Source: Botrytis cinerea B05.10 (lineage: Eukaryota > Ascomycota > Leotiomycetes > Helotiales > Sclerotiniaceae). Taken from it: a DNA stretch of 64,000 nucleotides. Of the stretch, positions 44,680 to 55,580 are shown piece by piece; position 1 is the first letter of the stretch; each line of letters begins with the position of its first letter. Below the pieces are notes generated by a model. That model was given only the letters and a program-made list of their open reading frames with translations. It had not been told where the DNA came from and ran no database searches. The DNA is taken from contig NC_037311.1 in assembly GCF_000143535.2 (NCBI RefSeq), positions 2,976,001 to 3,040,000 of the forward strand. Direction: 5' to 3'. A program made the translations under genes and the position numbers.

Positions 44680-45451
44680 ATAAACGCCAATTATTGGATT
44701 TGGGGATTTAAATGCGTGATTGCACCATCTATTGACCTCGGACGAAGTGTACGTGTTTCAACGATGAAGTTTTGCTTTTTGGGCGTGACGTGGAGGTACC
44801 CCGTGATTGTTGTTGGCGGTGACGTTCGTAGCACGAAAGCGTTGCGGAACTTCTGAATAGCTTCAATTTTGACACGAGGACGAGAAAAAGTGAAAAATGG
44901 GTGTTGTTGGCAGCAAGCGAGTTGAGGTTAACGTGATTGAGGGAGGAACAAATAGTCGAGACGCATCGGTATCTATTGGGAATGTTTTGAGACGGCGATC
45001 GATAGAAAGTCAAAAATGATTGATGAAAAGGATGGAATGACGGATTGAACTGGTACCAATTGTTGGGTGTAATTGAGAAGAAGGGTTTGGGTTGAAGAAG
45101 AGTGTGGAAAAGGTGTTTAGATATGGGAGATTGAAGAGAGGGGGATTTTCGACTTCTTGTACTTTGATCATTGCTACGTTTTGGATTTAATTCAACACAA
45201 GCGACATTTCCCATTATTCACAGACGCCATTTCAGAAGAAACTCTTATTTATTTTTTGGTTGGTCTCGTACGGTACGGGTGGGAGAGGCAAGGCAAGGCA
45301 AGGCAAGGTGGAGGTGGAGGGCAAAGGCAGAGAGAGGCAGAGAGAGGCAGAGAGAGGGAAGGGGAAGGAGAAGGGGAAGGGGAATGAATGGGATTGGGAA
45401 AGAACGGTTGCCGGAACATGGGACTGGTGGACTGGTGAACTGACTGAGTAG

Positions 45452-45489
45452 CTGACTGACTGACTGACTGACTGACTGACCGACCGACG
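45452..45489. repeat. GACT tetranucleotide repeat, left copy
   Basis: About nine GACT units degenerating to GACC at the right end. A second GACT block lies about 800 bp further right. Confidence 0.8.
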
Positions 45490-46074
45490 ATTTTAGATGA
45501 CAGAGCGAGAGAGAGCGAGAGAGAGCGCGCGAGAGAGGCAGCACGACTGTCCACGCTCGTTGGTCAAGAATGCCGTAGCACTAGTCAGAAGTAATCAGCC
45601 TTTCTGTTTCGATTTCTTTGCTTTTTGCTACCCACCTTCGCGTTCATCCATTGGTACGGCCGGGTCTTGGTCTGGGCATATGGACATGGGGGTATGTGTT
45701 CGGAGTTTAAGAGCGGTGGTGGGTGCTGGGTGCTGGGTGGTGTGTGGTGTGTGGTGTGTGTTCCATTGCGGATCATCGAAGCAATTAAGATAGTCCGTCC
45801 TGTGCGCGGGAGGACAAGGAAGATAGAAGGGCAGAAGAAGACAATCTCCATCTCCATCTCCATCTCCACGCTGCGAGCGACGATGCATGGTCCGATGAGA
45901 ATAGACGATACACTTGTTCAGGGCCCAAGGGGGAAAAGGGCAAATAAAGATGCTTACCTAAGGTGCAATAACACAATGACCTAAAATAAGGATGAGGGTG
46001 GACGAGGGAGAGAGGGAGAGAGGGAGAGAGGGAAAGAAAGAAATCACTAATAAATCACTAAATACTAAAATGCC

Positions 46075-46132
46075 AAATAACTAAATAACTAAATAACTAA
46101 ATAACTAAATAACTAAATAACTAAATAACTAA
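46075..46132. repeat. CTAAATAA octamer tandem repeat
   Basis: About seven near-perfect copies of an 8-base unit (CTAAATAA), within a longer AT-rich, A/C-biased stretch. Confidence 0.85.
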
Positions 46133-46280
46133 TAAATACCCAACTACCCAAATAACTAAATCTCACATACCAAATACCCATATAAATAACCACATAAATA
46201 ATCATTCGATAAATCACTTCTCCCTTATTGTTAGCTTGAAGAATACTAATAACAGTAATTATCCGTTTTTCCAACAATAG

Positions 46281-46329
46281 GACTGACGGACGGACTGGCT
46301 GACTGACTGACTGACTGACGGACTGACTC
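46281..46329. repeat. GACT tetranucleotide repeat, right copy
   Basis: GACTGACGGACGGACTGGCT followed by perfect GACT units and a GACGGACT end. Confidence 0.75.
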
Positions 46330-46376
46330 TCGCCACCCCCGTCTCTCTATCTCTACACAGTACGATAAACTGACCA

Positions 46377-46395
46377 GGGGGGGGGGGGGGGGGGG
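46377..46395. repeat. Poly-G tract of 19
   Basis: Uninterrupted G run on the plus strand just downstream of the small minus-strand ORF. Its length is likely variable and error-prone in sequencing. Confidence 0.8.
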
Positions 46396-46415
46396 TTCAC
46401 TTAATGCATGTGATT

Positions 46416-46676
46416 TTATACCCAGTTATATCCAACGGAAACATCAGATAGCATCTCCGTGTGTGCAGCCGCATGTACAGTTCCGCATCTAAGAGAAATC
46501 TCTCCATCTTCGGCAAATGCAGGACCAGTACCTCGTCCAACCTCCATCTTCCCCTTTAAATCTTCGTACCATGATTGATCATGGTGTGGATTCGTCTGAA
46601 AATACATGTGTACACGACCCCTACCTCCCCATCTCCCTTGTATTGGCACTGATGTCGGGATGTTATTCGCATGCAT
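46416..46676 (-). CDS. Uncertain small ORF, 86 residues, unrecognised
   Basis: Open frame from ATG 46676 (MHANNIPTSVPIQGRWGG) to a stop at 46416. The region from residue 25 on (HMYFQTNPHHDQSWYEDLKGKMEVGRGTG, split by composition into a His/Trp-rich part and an acidic part) has balanced composition and codons like nearby genes, unlike the surrounding simple sequence. I do not recognise a family. An upstream exon starting at 46729 (MSTGNTANSIVAFWARG) could exist, but the only phase-compatible join I found would need a 29-nt intron, too short to believe. It may be a real small gene, the last exon of one, or chance. Confidence 0.3.
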   Translation of the reverse strand: MHANNIPTSVPIQGRWGGRGRVHMYFQTNPHHDQSWYEDLKGKMEVGRGTGPAFAEDGEISLRCGTVHAAAHTEMLSDVSVGYNWV

Positions 46677-46940
46677 AACCCGCGAGCCCAAAATGCAACG
46701 ATAGAGTTGGCAGTGTTTCCCGTCGACATGTTGTCACTCGTTGCTCGACGTCTGATGGCTTCCCGAAATAAATGTTGTGAAATGCAGCTAGTCAAATGTG
46801 AGTTAGCGCATAACCTTATTTTTTTCTTAGAGGTTCACCTTTTTGATATCCTAGCAGCCTTGCATACGGATCTTAATTTCCCCACAACCGAAACAAAAAG
46901 ACTACAAAAACAACGGCGCCGTGCAAGAATATACTTAAAC

Positions 46941-48302
46941 ATGGAGTTTCGTGGCGAGAGATTCACGGTGAATCTTTCCGATGATGAGGATGAAATCGAA
47001 TCAACTTCCACGATTCCATCGAACAATGCCCCTTCATTTACTTCGCCCTTCGTCGCAGATATTAAAGAACGCTCTACAAAACCGCCAACAGCTCCTCAGT
47101 TAAAAACTTCAACAACCGGTTTTCCCGAACATAAAAAAAGAGTACGAGTGTCCGCATTCAAAAAACAGAGGGCGGGCAATGCAAACGATTCGGCGGCAGA
47201 CAATCCAAATGCAGCGGTAGCAGATTCTCCCAATGCTTTCGGAGTTCCACCTTCTCAGGGACGTCCAACAGGCGCAGAGAAGGCAGCTACGCAGGAGGAC
47301 GATTTTAGTATCGAAAAAGAGAGGAAGAGAATAGACGAGGAGAATAAAATGAGAATAGCCTCTATGTCAAAGGAAGAGATTGAGCAGGAACAAGAAGACT
47401 TACTCGCTACTTTAGATCCTTCTTTGATCCAACGACTTTTGAAGCGAGCCAATTTTGATGACGGACGTGGAGATACCGGAATCGATCCTCCATCTCTGAC
47501 CCAATCTCTAAATAACGGTGAGAACAAAACTATACCCCCGGAAGATAAAGAGCAAGCCACCCCCGCACCCAAACCAGAAGGAAAGCCGGTTGCGCCTCAA
47601 AAGTCTGTGAGGTTTGAAGAAGATGAAGAGCCGACAAAACCCATTGATTTAAAACCAGCATCAGAGCCTGCTTCGAGCGTCCCTGAAATTCCTCAACCAT
47701 CTATACATTTCCCTACTGCTTCCGCTGTTCCCGACTTAGACCCGAACGACCCTTCGTTTCTCGAAAATCTACACCAGAAGTATTATCCATCACTTCCCGC
47801 GGATCCTTCAAAGCTTGCTTGGATGGCACCAATACCCACACATGGTTCGGTAGCGGACCAAGAATCTCCTTATTATCCAGCAGCGGACGCTTTGGCAGCT
47901 TCAGCTCTTCGATTTGATTTTAGAGGAGGCTTGTTGCCACCCAGAATTGCAAGGGCCATGCCAATTACAAAAGGTTTACATCATCATGGTGAGGCTCCTG
48001 AAGCTGCTGGGTATACAATTCCGGAATTGGCAAGATTGGCTCGCTCTGCATTTCCAGCTCAAAGGTGTATTGCATTCCAGACCCTGGGGAGGTTTCTATA
48101 CAGGCTAGGCAGAGGTGAATGGGGAGACCCGGGTACTGAGATGCCGAAGGGTCTATGGAGAATCGTGGAAGAGGGTAAAGTTGTTCAGACTCTTGAGGAG
48201 GCTGCTAATACCGAGGGGGGGCACCAAGGCAGCAAAGCCTACGCGATAGAAGCTTTATGGCTTTGGCAGAAAGGTGGTGGACACATTTGGAAAGCTGATT
48301 GA
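46941..48302 (+). CDS. RNA polymerase II-associated protein 1 family (RPAP1/RBA50)
   Basis: A single 453-residue exon starting at ATG 46941 (MEFRGERFTVNLSDDEDE). The frame is open for 90 codons further upstream, but that stretch is not family-like. Two family blocks are clear: the RPAP1 N-terminal domain FSIEKERKRIDEENKMRIASMSKEEI...LLATLDPSLIQRLLKRAN (about 122-171) and the C-terminal domain ALRFDFRGGLLPP...AGYTIPELARLARSAFPAQRCIAFQTLGRFLYR (about 322-388). The length suits the short fungal Rba50 form, not the much longer animal RPAP1. These proteins help assemble RNA polymerase II in the cytoplasm before nuclear import. Confidence 0.9.
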   Translation: MEFRGERFTVNLSDDEDEIESTSTIPSNNAPSFTSPFVADIKERSTKPPTAPQLKTSTTGFPEHKKRVRVSAFKKQRAGNANDSAADNPNAAVADSPNAFGVPPSQGRPTGAEKAATQEDDFSIEKERKRIDEENKMRIASMSKEEIEQEQEDLLATLDPSLIQRLLKRANFDDGRGDTGIDPPSLTQSLNNGENKTIPPEDKEQATPAPKPEGKPVAPQKSVRFEEDEEPTKPIDLKPASEPASSVPEIPQPSIHFPTASAVPDLDPNDPSFLENLHQKYYPSLPADPSKLAWMAPIPTHGSVADQESPYYPAADALAASALRFDFRGGLLPPRIARAMPITKGLHHHGEAPEAAGYTIPELARLARSAFPAQRCIAFQTLGRFLYRLGRGEWGDPGTEMPKGLWRIVEEGKVVQTLEEAANTEGGHQGSKAYAIEALWLWQKGGGHIWKAD

Positions 48303-49148
48303 TGAGTTATGAGAAATGATTTTTGGCCTAATGTTTATGATGTGTGCAAAAGATCCTTGGAAATCAGCATGAGTTTTTATATCATAATATGATGACGATT
48401 CGCAATCAAGGTGGTTGTGTTATACCTATCTGCCTATTATTTGCAAAACATCCTTTCGATGTCCAAACGCCCACAAATATGGATACCCATTCTATCAAAT
48501 CAGCAAAAATCCTATAGTACGATAGTCCAGTCTATGTAGAACATTTGTTGCATAGTCAAATTCCGGGAGAACAAATAGAAGGAATAGGAAGCCCAAATCC
48601 CATGGGTTTGAAAATCCACAAGTACCTAGGTAGGTGAAAGCGAATTGGTACTAATATAAGCTTCTGCATCCCAAAGTTCTCTTGACTCACTTCATGCCAT
48701 ACCATCAGTCGTAAATTATTACGACAGAGTCGGCTCTCATTTCATGTCATAACCGCCATGTCAAGCAGTCGCGCTTTCCAAATTTTAACAGTAGGAAATT
48801 TCACACCTCTTTCTTAACTTTATGTATCTCTTCATTACTTCAAGCCTTCCATCCTAATTTCTTATTTTCTCTTCTGCTATCAAAGTTTCCAGTCATAAGT
48901 ACACCCATTATCCTTCGATACTATTCTCGATTTTGGTTTTGGTTTCTGATTTAATTTCTTCTCGTGTCCTTCATTGAATACCGAATCATCTCGTTCTGGA
49001 ATTCAATAGTATTGACAGAAATCGTGCTCACCTTTTACCGCTGAGTATAATTTCGTTTTGACCGAAAGTCGGTCAGTGGGTCGTTCTAGGATATTTCTGG
49101 ATTTGGGAAAAACAGGTATCTTTTCATAGTCTGGTCTGGTTTGGTTAC
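48303..49148. other. Intergenic between RPAP1 and BTB gene
   Basis: AT-rich 3' region, then a pyrimidine-rich stretch from about 48780 on that looks like promoter and leader of the BTB gene. No gene supported. Confidence 0.5.
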
Positions 49149-50172
49149 ATGGCATTAGCATTCAGTGTCTACCGCAACAGCTTGGGCGTTGAAAGTCACG
49201 AAGCTACTACGTGCATACCCACCGCTGTTGATGATCGAACAGGTAGGCGAGGAAATGGAATATGTGGAGTCGAAGAGGAAGAGACCGGGGACGAGGTGGG
49301 AGTGTAGGATGAAGGCTAACTGGGTGGCTGATGGAGAGAATGGCATGACACTGTTGGAGGGAAGGGCGCCCTTTGACGTTGCTAATATCATGCCGCCATT
49401 GGAGGAAAGTCGAGACCCAGAAGGAAAACATGCCTCTGTAGAATCTCCAAGGAATATACGTAAGAAGGGGAGTCAATACTTAAACGATTCTCAACAGGGG
49501 GATAAAGGGCCGAGTTTGGTTAGAATAAAGGTTGGCAATGTCCCGCACAACCGCCATACCTTTCAAGTCTCCCAGGCCATTCTTCGTGCCAAAGTCAAAT
49601 ACTTCGATAAAATTCTTACGCAGAGACCCGCGCTCAAGAATTTTAATCTTCGCGGGAAAGAACCAACTTCCTTTGCTTTGTTTCTCGACTGGATTTACTG
49701 CGGGAAGTACGCACCTTTGAATATCGAAGACGGACTCATCCCCTTTCGGAGTCGCATCATTCTGTATGATCTAGGAGACGAATACAAACTCCCAGAGCTG
49801 ATGGATTATACCATGACGGTTCTTATCACAAACTATGCAATGCATGATGAATTGACGCTGGATGAAGAATACGCACATGTGATATATCTGGATACGAGCG
49901 ACGGTTCGAAACTTCGTTCGTTCGTATCCCACTCATTGGCGATGCGCCTTTTGGCTATGGGTGATTTTTCAGAGAAACAGGTCTGGATGATGGAATCTGG
50001 TCATCCGGATTTGTGGAGGGATGTATCGAGTTGGATGGAGACTATTAAAGGAGGGAGCTTCGGGACTCCGCTCGTTTCTTCTTCGTTCCCTGGACCTTGG
50101 GCATATTCAAAGTGTATTTTTCATGTCCATGATGTGGGAGCGGCATGTTCATTCATGGGTGATATATTTTAA
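49149..50172 (+). CDS. BTB/POZ-domain-like protein
   Basis: The 3' two thirds are firm: a frame ending at 50172 with a fungal BTB-like fold, SLVRIKVGNVPHNRHTFQVSQAILRAKVKYFDKIL...FNLRGKEPTSFALFLDWIYCGKYAP, followed by LYDLGDEYKLPELMDYTMTVLI. The start is uncertain. Model A: ATG 49149 (MALAFSVYRNSLGVESH), exon to 49242, intron 49243-49420 (GTAGGC donor, GCTAAT branch, CCCAG acceptor), then in phase into EGKHASVESPRN. Model B: no intron, start at ATG 49231 (MIEQVGEEMEYVESK). Both frames are open in the overlap. Such proteins are frequent in Pezizomycotina, may dimerise or act as Cul3 adaptors, and are mostly uncharacterised. Confidence 0.65.
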
Positions 50173-50535
50173 TGGGGCTTGAGAAGGATTATGTGGTTGT
50201 TAGAGTTGCTACTGGGAGAAATGCATGAAGAGCTGCGTGTATTCAATATCATGCGTCTGTACTAGGGAGTCTGGTCGATAGGCACCCAAACACTCATCAA
50301 TTCGGAAAATATGCTATAGTGGTTGAATCAAAGATTTTGGTATGAGTACTTGTGCCAGTTGCTTATTTTTCTTCCATTGTGTTTTCCTTTTCTCCTTTTT
50401 TGCGTGAAATATCGTCTAATATACATTTGATTACCTAACATATTTCGTCGTTAAGGAGGCTTTAAATTTCGTTCCCTCATAAAACTACGTTGTAGCCAAT
50501 CATATCCGTAACATCATAGCAAGTTGCATTGTAAC
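50173..50535. other. Short convergent intergenic region
   Basis: 3' ends of the BTB and VanZ-like genes. Nothing else recognised. Confidence 0.5.
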
Positions 50536-51293
50536 TTAATCTGCTCTTTTCTTTGGGTCCCCATCGACTTCACCAGTGCTACTGGCACTTGGCGTCTTCA
50601 ACCCTTCGCCCTCGACACTGTCCACGGCGCCTGCTTGCTCATCCTCATCCCATGCATCTTCCATATTCTCATCCCAGTTATCAACTTCTTCATCTAGTGT
50701 CCTGGGCGCCGCGGTCACACCACTCTCCTGTGCTCCCACTCCCTCCCCCAATTCCAAATCTTGCTCTTCATCTCCGGGTACAACATGATACGTCTTTGCC
50801 AATCGCTTACGCTCCAACATCCGTAGATGATACCAACTACACAATGCAACGCCCGCTAGCGAGCCCACGATATTGGCGACGATATCGTAGAAATCAAAGG
50901 TTCTACCATTGGGCAAGAACCCTTGGAGAAATTCGGAGCCGACTCCAAGAATTCCGGTGCAGATTATCAAGGTAAAGTTGAGGTTTCTTCGACGGCTGGT
51001 ATCAAGTATCCAATAGAAGACGATGGTGAGGATGAAGAAGGTTAGGGTGTGCAGGACTTTGTCGTTAATGACCGCGTCGACTTGGATGGAGGTTAAACCC
51101 GCATAACCCGCGAGTAGGAGAAGGAACAGGAATGCTCCTAATGCGACACGATGGTGTTAGTTTGGGAGATCTCTGGGAACATGGGGAAGGGATTATGGAT
51201 AGGATAGCCTGGTGTGGAGAAGGAGGGGAGGACAAGGGACTAGGAGGGGGAGCTAAAGTATGATTTACCTGCAAAGGGTAGCCTTATGCGCAT
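50536..51293 (-). CDS. VanZ-like multi-pass membrane protein
   Basis: Exons 51293-51269 (25 nt) and 51137-50536 join in phase (GTAAAT donor, ACTAAC branch, TTAG acceptor) to 208 residues. The N-terminal half has four hydrophobic helices: RLPFAGAFLFLLLLAGYAG, a loop with VINDKVLHTLTFFILTIVFYWIL, NFTLIICTGILGVGSEFLQGF and DIVANIVGSLAGVALCSWY. The K-V-LH and E-x-x-Q, DxxDxxAN patterns are those of VanZ-family domains in bacteria and fungi. The C-terminal half is a soluble acidic tail (DEEVDNWDENMEDAWDEDEQ). Function in fungi is unknown. The short first exon would easily be missed by gene finders. Confidence 0.8.
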
Positions 51294-52087
51294 TTTCTGG
51301 AAACTCCCTCCTCGAGCTCTCTTCGTTTCGTTTCTTTTGGTCGTGAATTGGATTTCCGTGGGGTTAAAAAAGCATCACTGCTAGTTTTCGACTAACGTGT
51401 ATGAGTATTGGACGTCTTGGGACGGGTGGTTTTTCCTTGTGTATTGTGTTGAGACAAGCTCCCTCTTCTTGTGTTCCAAAAGAGTTCAGAGCTTCTGCTT
51501 TAAACCTGGCAACTTGCAGATTCCTTCTCCATCTCCCATGTGGGTTGGCTGCAGCTCGAAATCACACACCTGAGGTTCCAATTTCTTTCCAATGGTTAGT
51601 CAGTCTGCTTCGTGCACCTATCAAAATTCTTGCACGGACCAATATCTTCAATGTTGAATATGGAGATTCAGTGCGAGGTCATCTTTAATTCGACCTGTAC
51701 ATGGGAAAATAGATAGATAATTGAAATGTATATATTTATGTTTGTAAATTGTGATGTCTTGTAATGATATGCGAATTTTGAAGATATTCCAGCAGCGAGA
51801 ACATGGAATCCACGAGGAAATGACGCTCCAAATGTTGCTCAATTCATTGTCTTTTCAATACACTACGAGTGCTAGATTTCTAGGTAAGGGAATCACAGAC
51901 AACGTCCTACAACCACCAAATCCAACCTCATCTCAAGAACTTCATCAAACCGTCAACATCAACGCCATAAATTAATCAATATTTTGCGCAGATCTCATAC
52001 AAAGATGCGCACAATATCGAATCCAATTTAAATCACGAAAAGGCGACAACTTGAAGACGGTTTGTCGCGACCTAGAGATTTGACGTT
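51294..52087. other. Divergent promoter region VanZ-like/SPT7
   Basis: No supported gene; the open frame 51401-51688 has no recognisable features. Confidence 0.5.
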
Positions 52088-55000
52088 ATGGGCGGCGGAG
52101 AGAGGGGACTTTTGTCTCGCTCTGGGGTATCCGGACACAACTCTTCCATCACAAATGGCACATCATGGTCACCTTCCTCATCGAACATAATGCTTTCCCA
52201 AAAGACTTACCAAAATAAAAACAATACTCCTCCGCGATCGCATACTCCAAGTATATTCGATGCCACAATGGCTGACTCGGCCAACGTACAGGAGGAGGAA
52301 AGTCAAAGGACAATATTTAAAGAATTATATCGCCGCAGCGAGGCCAAGTTGGCGGGATTGTTTGGTGGTGGAGATGCTCCTGCAGATGCCAATGAAGATC
52401 ATGATGTCTCGGCACAAAATACACAATTGGTCGAGGATGCAACCGCCATGGAACCGGCGAAGCAAGCACAACCACCAAAGAAACCGGCGCGCGCCATAGA
52501 CGAAGACAATTATGATGATGACGACGAGGACGACGAGGATGAACCACAAGATTCCCCCTCAAAGGCAAGAAGCGCGAATGCTCTGTTGTCGCCTTCGAAG
52601 TCGGGGAGTTCTCCCATCCAATCTGACTTATCCCCCTCAAAGAACGCGGAACAAAATAAAGATGATGCGGCGAGCGACCAACCTAAAACTTCCGAAGATG
52701 CGCGCAAGAAATTGGAAGAGGAGAAGAAGGCCGTCGAGGATGCTGCCAAGCGCAGTTTCAATACCATATTCTATACATTGGAGAATGATCGGATCGCCAT
52801 GCTGGAACAGCAGCGGCTGGAGGAATCCGAAAGGCAAACGGACGCGGAAATGAACAATAACGGCACTGCTGGACCTGCCAACAATCGACAGGCCGAACAG
52901 CATAGTTCCTTGGCCAGTGCCGAGATGGGCGCATCGAGTTTGACCTTGAAGAATCTCTTTGCTCGCATCGACGCCAAGCGTGACAGGGTCCAAGCTACGG
53001 ATCTAGAGTTGAGAGCCTTGATCAATGAGGTTCGCAAGAATAGAAGTAAATGGGCCAGTGAGGACAATGTTAACCAGGAAGAATTATACGAGGCTGCGGA
53101 TAAGGTTTTGAGTGAGCTCAAGGCTATGACAGAATACTCGGCTCCTTTTCTTGTCAGAGTAAATAAGCGCGAGGCTCCTGATTATTACAATGGTAATTTC
53201 CATGGCTCATAAATAAGTAGCTTTGCCGCTGACATGAAATAGTTATCAAGCATCCAATGGACCTCGGTACCATGACTAAGAAGTTGAAGCAACACTTATA
53301 CAGATCTAAGAGTGAATTTGTTGCCGATCTCGACTTGATATGGGAGAACTGCTTGAATTACAATGGCGCAGATAAACATCCCTTGCGAAGAAATGCGGAA
53401 AACATGAGGAAAGAGGCAGCAAAACTTATACCCTTGATTCCAGATCTTGTCATTCGACCTCGGGCAGAAGTAGAAGCAGAGGAACGTCGCAAGCAAAACG
53501 GAGGGGATGATGCTGATGAAAGTGATGACGAACCTATTATGTCTTCCAGAGGTCGGGGTGAAGGTGGTCGAGGTGTAAAGGGGCATGGCAAGGCACGCAA
53601 GAATACTTCCAGACGTGAAGAAACCACCCCGGGCATCGACCAAAAACCTGCGATTCAACTCAATGGCGTTCTTGGGAACCTCAATCAAGATGGCTCGGAA
53701 GTGGATGGTAGTCAGAATGGCTTTTCTACTCCAATCCCGGGTGGTTCAGTAACACCTGGCGCGATGAATGGTGTCGCTAGTCAGGTTGATGGTATGGATA
53801 TCGATGCCCCTTCAATCGATGGCATGGGTATGCAAGGTTTTGCGGCGGAAAATATTCATGAAGATGAAGAGTATAAAATCTGGAAACAGGTCACCAAGAA
53901 AAATCGTGCCATGGTTGCTAAAGATCGCAATCGATTATTCAAAGGTGATAGGTTGAATCCAGACGAACCTGCTCTTCTACGAACCAAGGCCGGAATGAGA
54001 AGGTGGCTGCGCCAACGGAAACTAGATGATCCTAATGGCTCAAATGTTGAAGGCGCCATTGAAGACAAGAAAGCGAAACAGGGCGCAGAGACTCTTGCTG
54101 AGGGTATGGAGGGCGAAGAAGAACATTTTTTGCCTGATTATTATGATCCGCTATCAGCCATCCCAGATATCAACCCGAGATTACAGTGGGTGGAAGATGG
54201 CGATGGTAATCTGGTTGAACAGTCGGAAGAATTTCTTCGAATGGTACCTGCTGGGCATTTTACCGCACCGAAAAGTTTCTTGACTGGCAAGGTTGAAGCC
54301 AATATGAAGCAAATGCAAGAAACGAGAAAGTTGTGTTCTAAGATTGGTGTTATAAAGCAAATGCAGTTGCAGGCACAGGTAAGATTAAGATGGTTTGGGC
54401 AGGAGGTTGATTTTTTTACTAATTTTCCATGCAGATGTATAACAATCAATTTCCCAAGTATGAGCCCGAACCATTCATAGAAACAGATATCGAACCACAT
54501 GTCACTTCGGATGATGGTCCCATCATGTCTTCTTGGGTTTGTAGAGCTGCAATGCAACGGTCTGTCGCCAAACTTTGCTATCATGCTGGGTTTGAAGAAT
54601 TGCAACCGTCTGCTTTGGATGTTATAACCGATATTGCTGGAGATTTCTTTGGCAAAATTGTTAAAACCTTTGGTGTTTACCGAGAAGCGCATAAAGTCCC
54701 TGCTGCACCTGGCACTGGAAGTAAATGGCAAGAACGTTACAGCAACGAAGAGGTCGTCTTGCATAGTTTGGGTGAGAATGGTATGGATATAGAAGCCTTG
54801 GAAAGCTACGTTAAGGATGATGTTGAGCGTCTCGGAACCAAACTTTCAGTCATGCATGAACGCATGAAGGCTCATCTTACAGATCTACTCAGACCCGCTC
54901 TGCAAGATAATAGTCAAGATGGATCCGGTGCATTCAACGAAGGCAGTGAACAATTCGTTGGTGGTGATTTTGCAGCAGAACTCGGTGAAGATTACTTCGG

Positions 55001-55580
55001 TTTCAAGGCCTTGGGTTTGGATAGTGAATTCTCAATGACAAGTCTTGGCGTACCACTCCATTTACTTCATACGAGAGTTCGTAGCGCCTATCAAGGACCC
55101 ACTGCTGCAGCGCCCCAAGCGGAAATATTCTCACAGCTCGAACCCTTACCACCTATTACAAAGGAAAGCATCACTAGTCAAATCGGCCTGGTCAAGAATT
55201 TCTTCCTCGCCAAGTTACATGCGAATGATGATGAACCGCTACTAGAAGACGAGGAGCTCACAGGGAAACAAAAACCAACTCGTCCACGTCTGGGTCCGAC
55301 GGGTAAAATTACAAGTCCCAGAAAGAGACCTCTTAAAGAGCAGAGTGGTAATGCGAAGAAGAAGAAGAAATTGGATAATGGATCAGCAGTCGATTCGCAG
55401 TTGTCGGTTAAAACGGGTGGGGGTGGAAGTCCGCAAAAGGGTAAGGGTGAGAAGGGCAAGCTAGAATTGCCAAATGGAAATGCGGGGAGCGTGGAGGAGA
55501 GTATGGATGGGAATAGTCCGGTGGAGAAAGATGATGGGGCAATGATTCCAATGAGTCCGGAGAGTATTGCGGAGAGGTAA
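52088..55580 (+). CDS. SPT7: SAGA complex subunit SPT7 (bromodomain and histone-fold protein)
   Basis: Exons 52088-53192, 53243-54378 and 54435-55580 join in phase to 1128 residues. The 50- and 56-nt introns have GTAATT and GTAAGA donors. The first junction rebuilds the bromodomain core [16 protein letters not shown]; the acetyl-lysine-binding Asn lies in [13 protein letters not shown]. After the bromodomain (about 325-435) comes the Spt7 middle region ([47 protein letters not shown]). A bromo-associated histone fold follows (about 776-840, with [35 protein letters not shown]), then a disordered Lys-rich tail. In SAGA, Spt7 scaffolds the complex and pairs its histone fold with Taf10. The acidic block near residue 140-155 ([11 protein letters not shown]) is notable. 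A later start at 52267 is possible. Confidence 0.94.

Larger units (their letters stand above)
44680..46415. other. Microsatellite-rich intergenic island
   Basis: No gene supported. From about 45285 on it is packed with different simple repeats: GGCAA, GAGAGGCA, GACT, GAGAGC, ATCTCC, GAGAGG and CTAAATAA units, a second GACT block and a 19-base G run. The first 600 bases serve as the HPC2 promoter. Confidence 0.6.

Noticed and set aside
44729..45214. 161-codon minus-strand frame upstream of HPC2
   Set aside because: Low-complexity Ser/Pro/His composition and no family resemblance; lies in promoter sequence.
46075..46132. Tandem octamers as a CRISPR-like or telomeric array
   Set aside because: The units are contiguous with no spacers and are not TTAGGG; it is a simple microsatellite in a eukaryote.
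51401..51688. 95-codon plus-strand frame between the VanZ-like gene and SPT7
   Set aside because: No recognisable motif, no conserved-looking segment.
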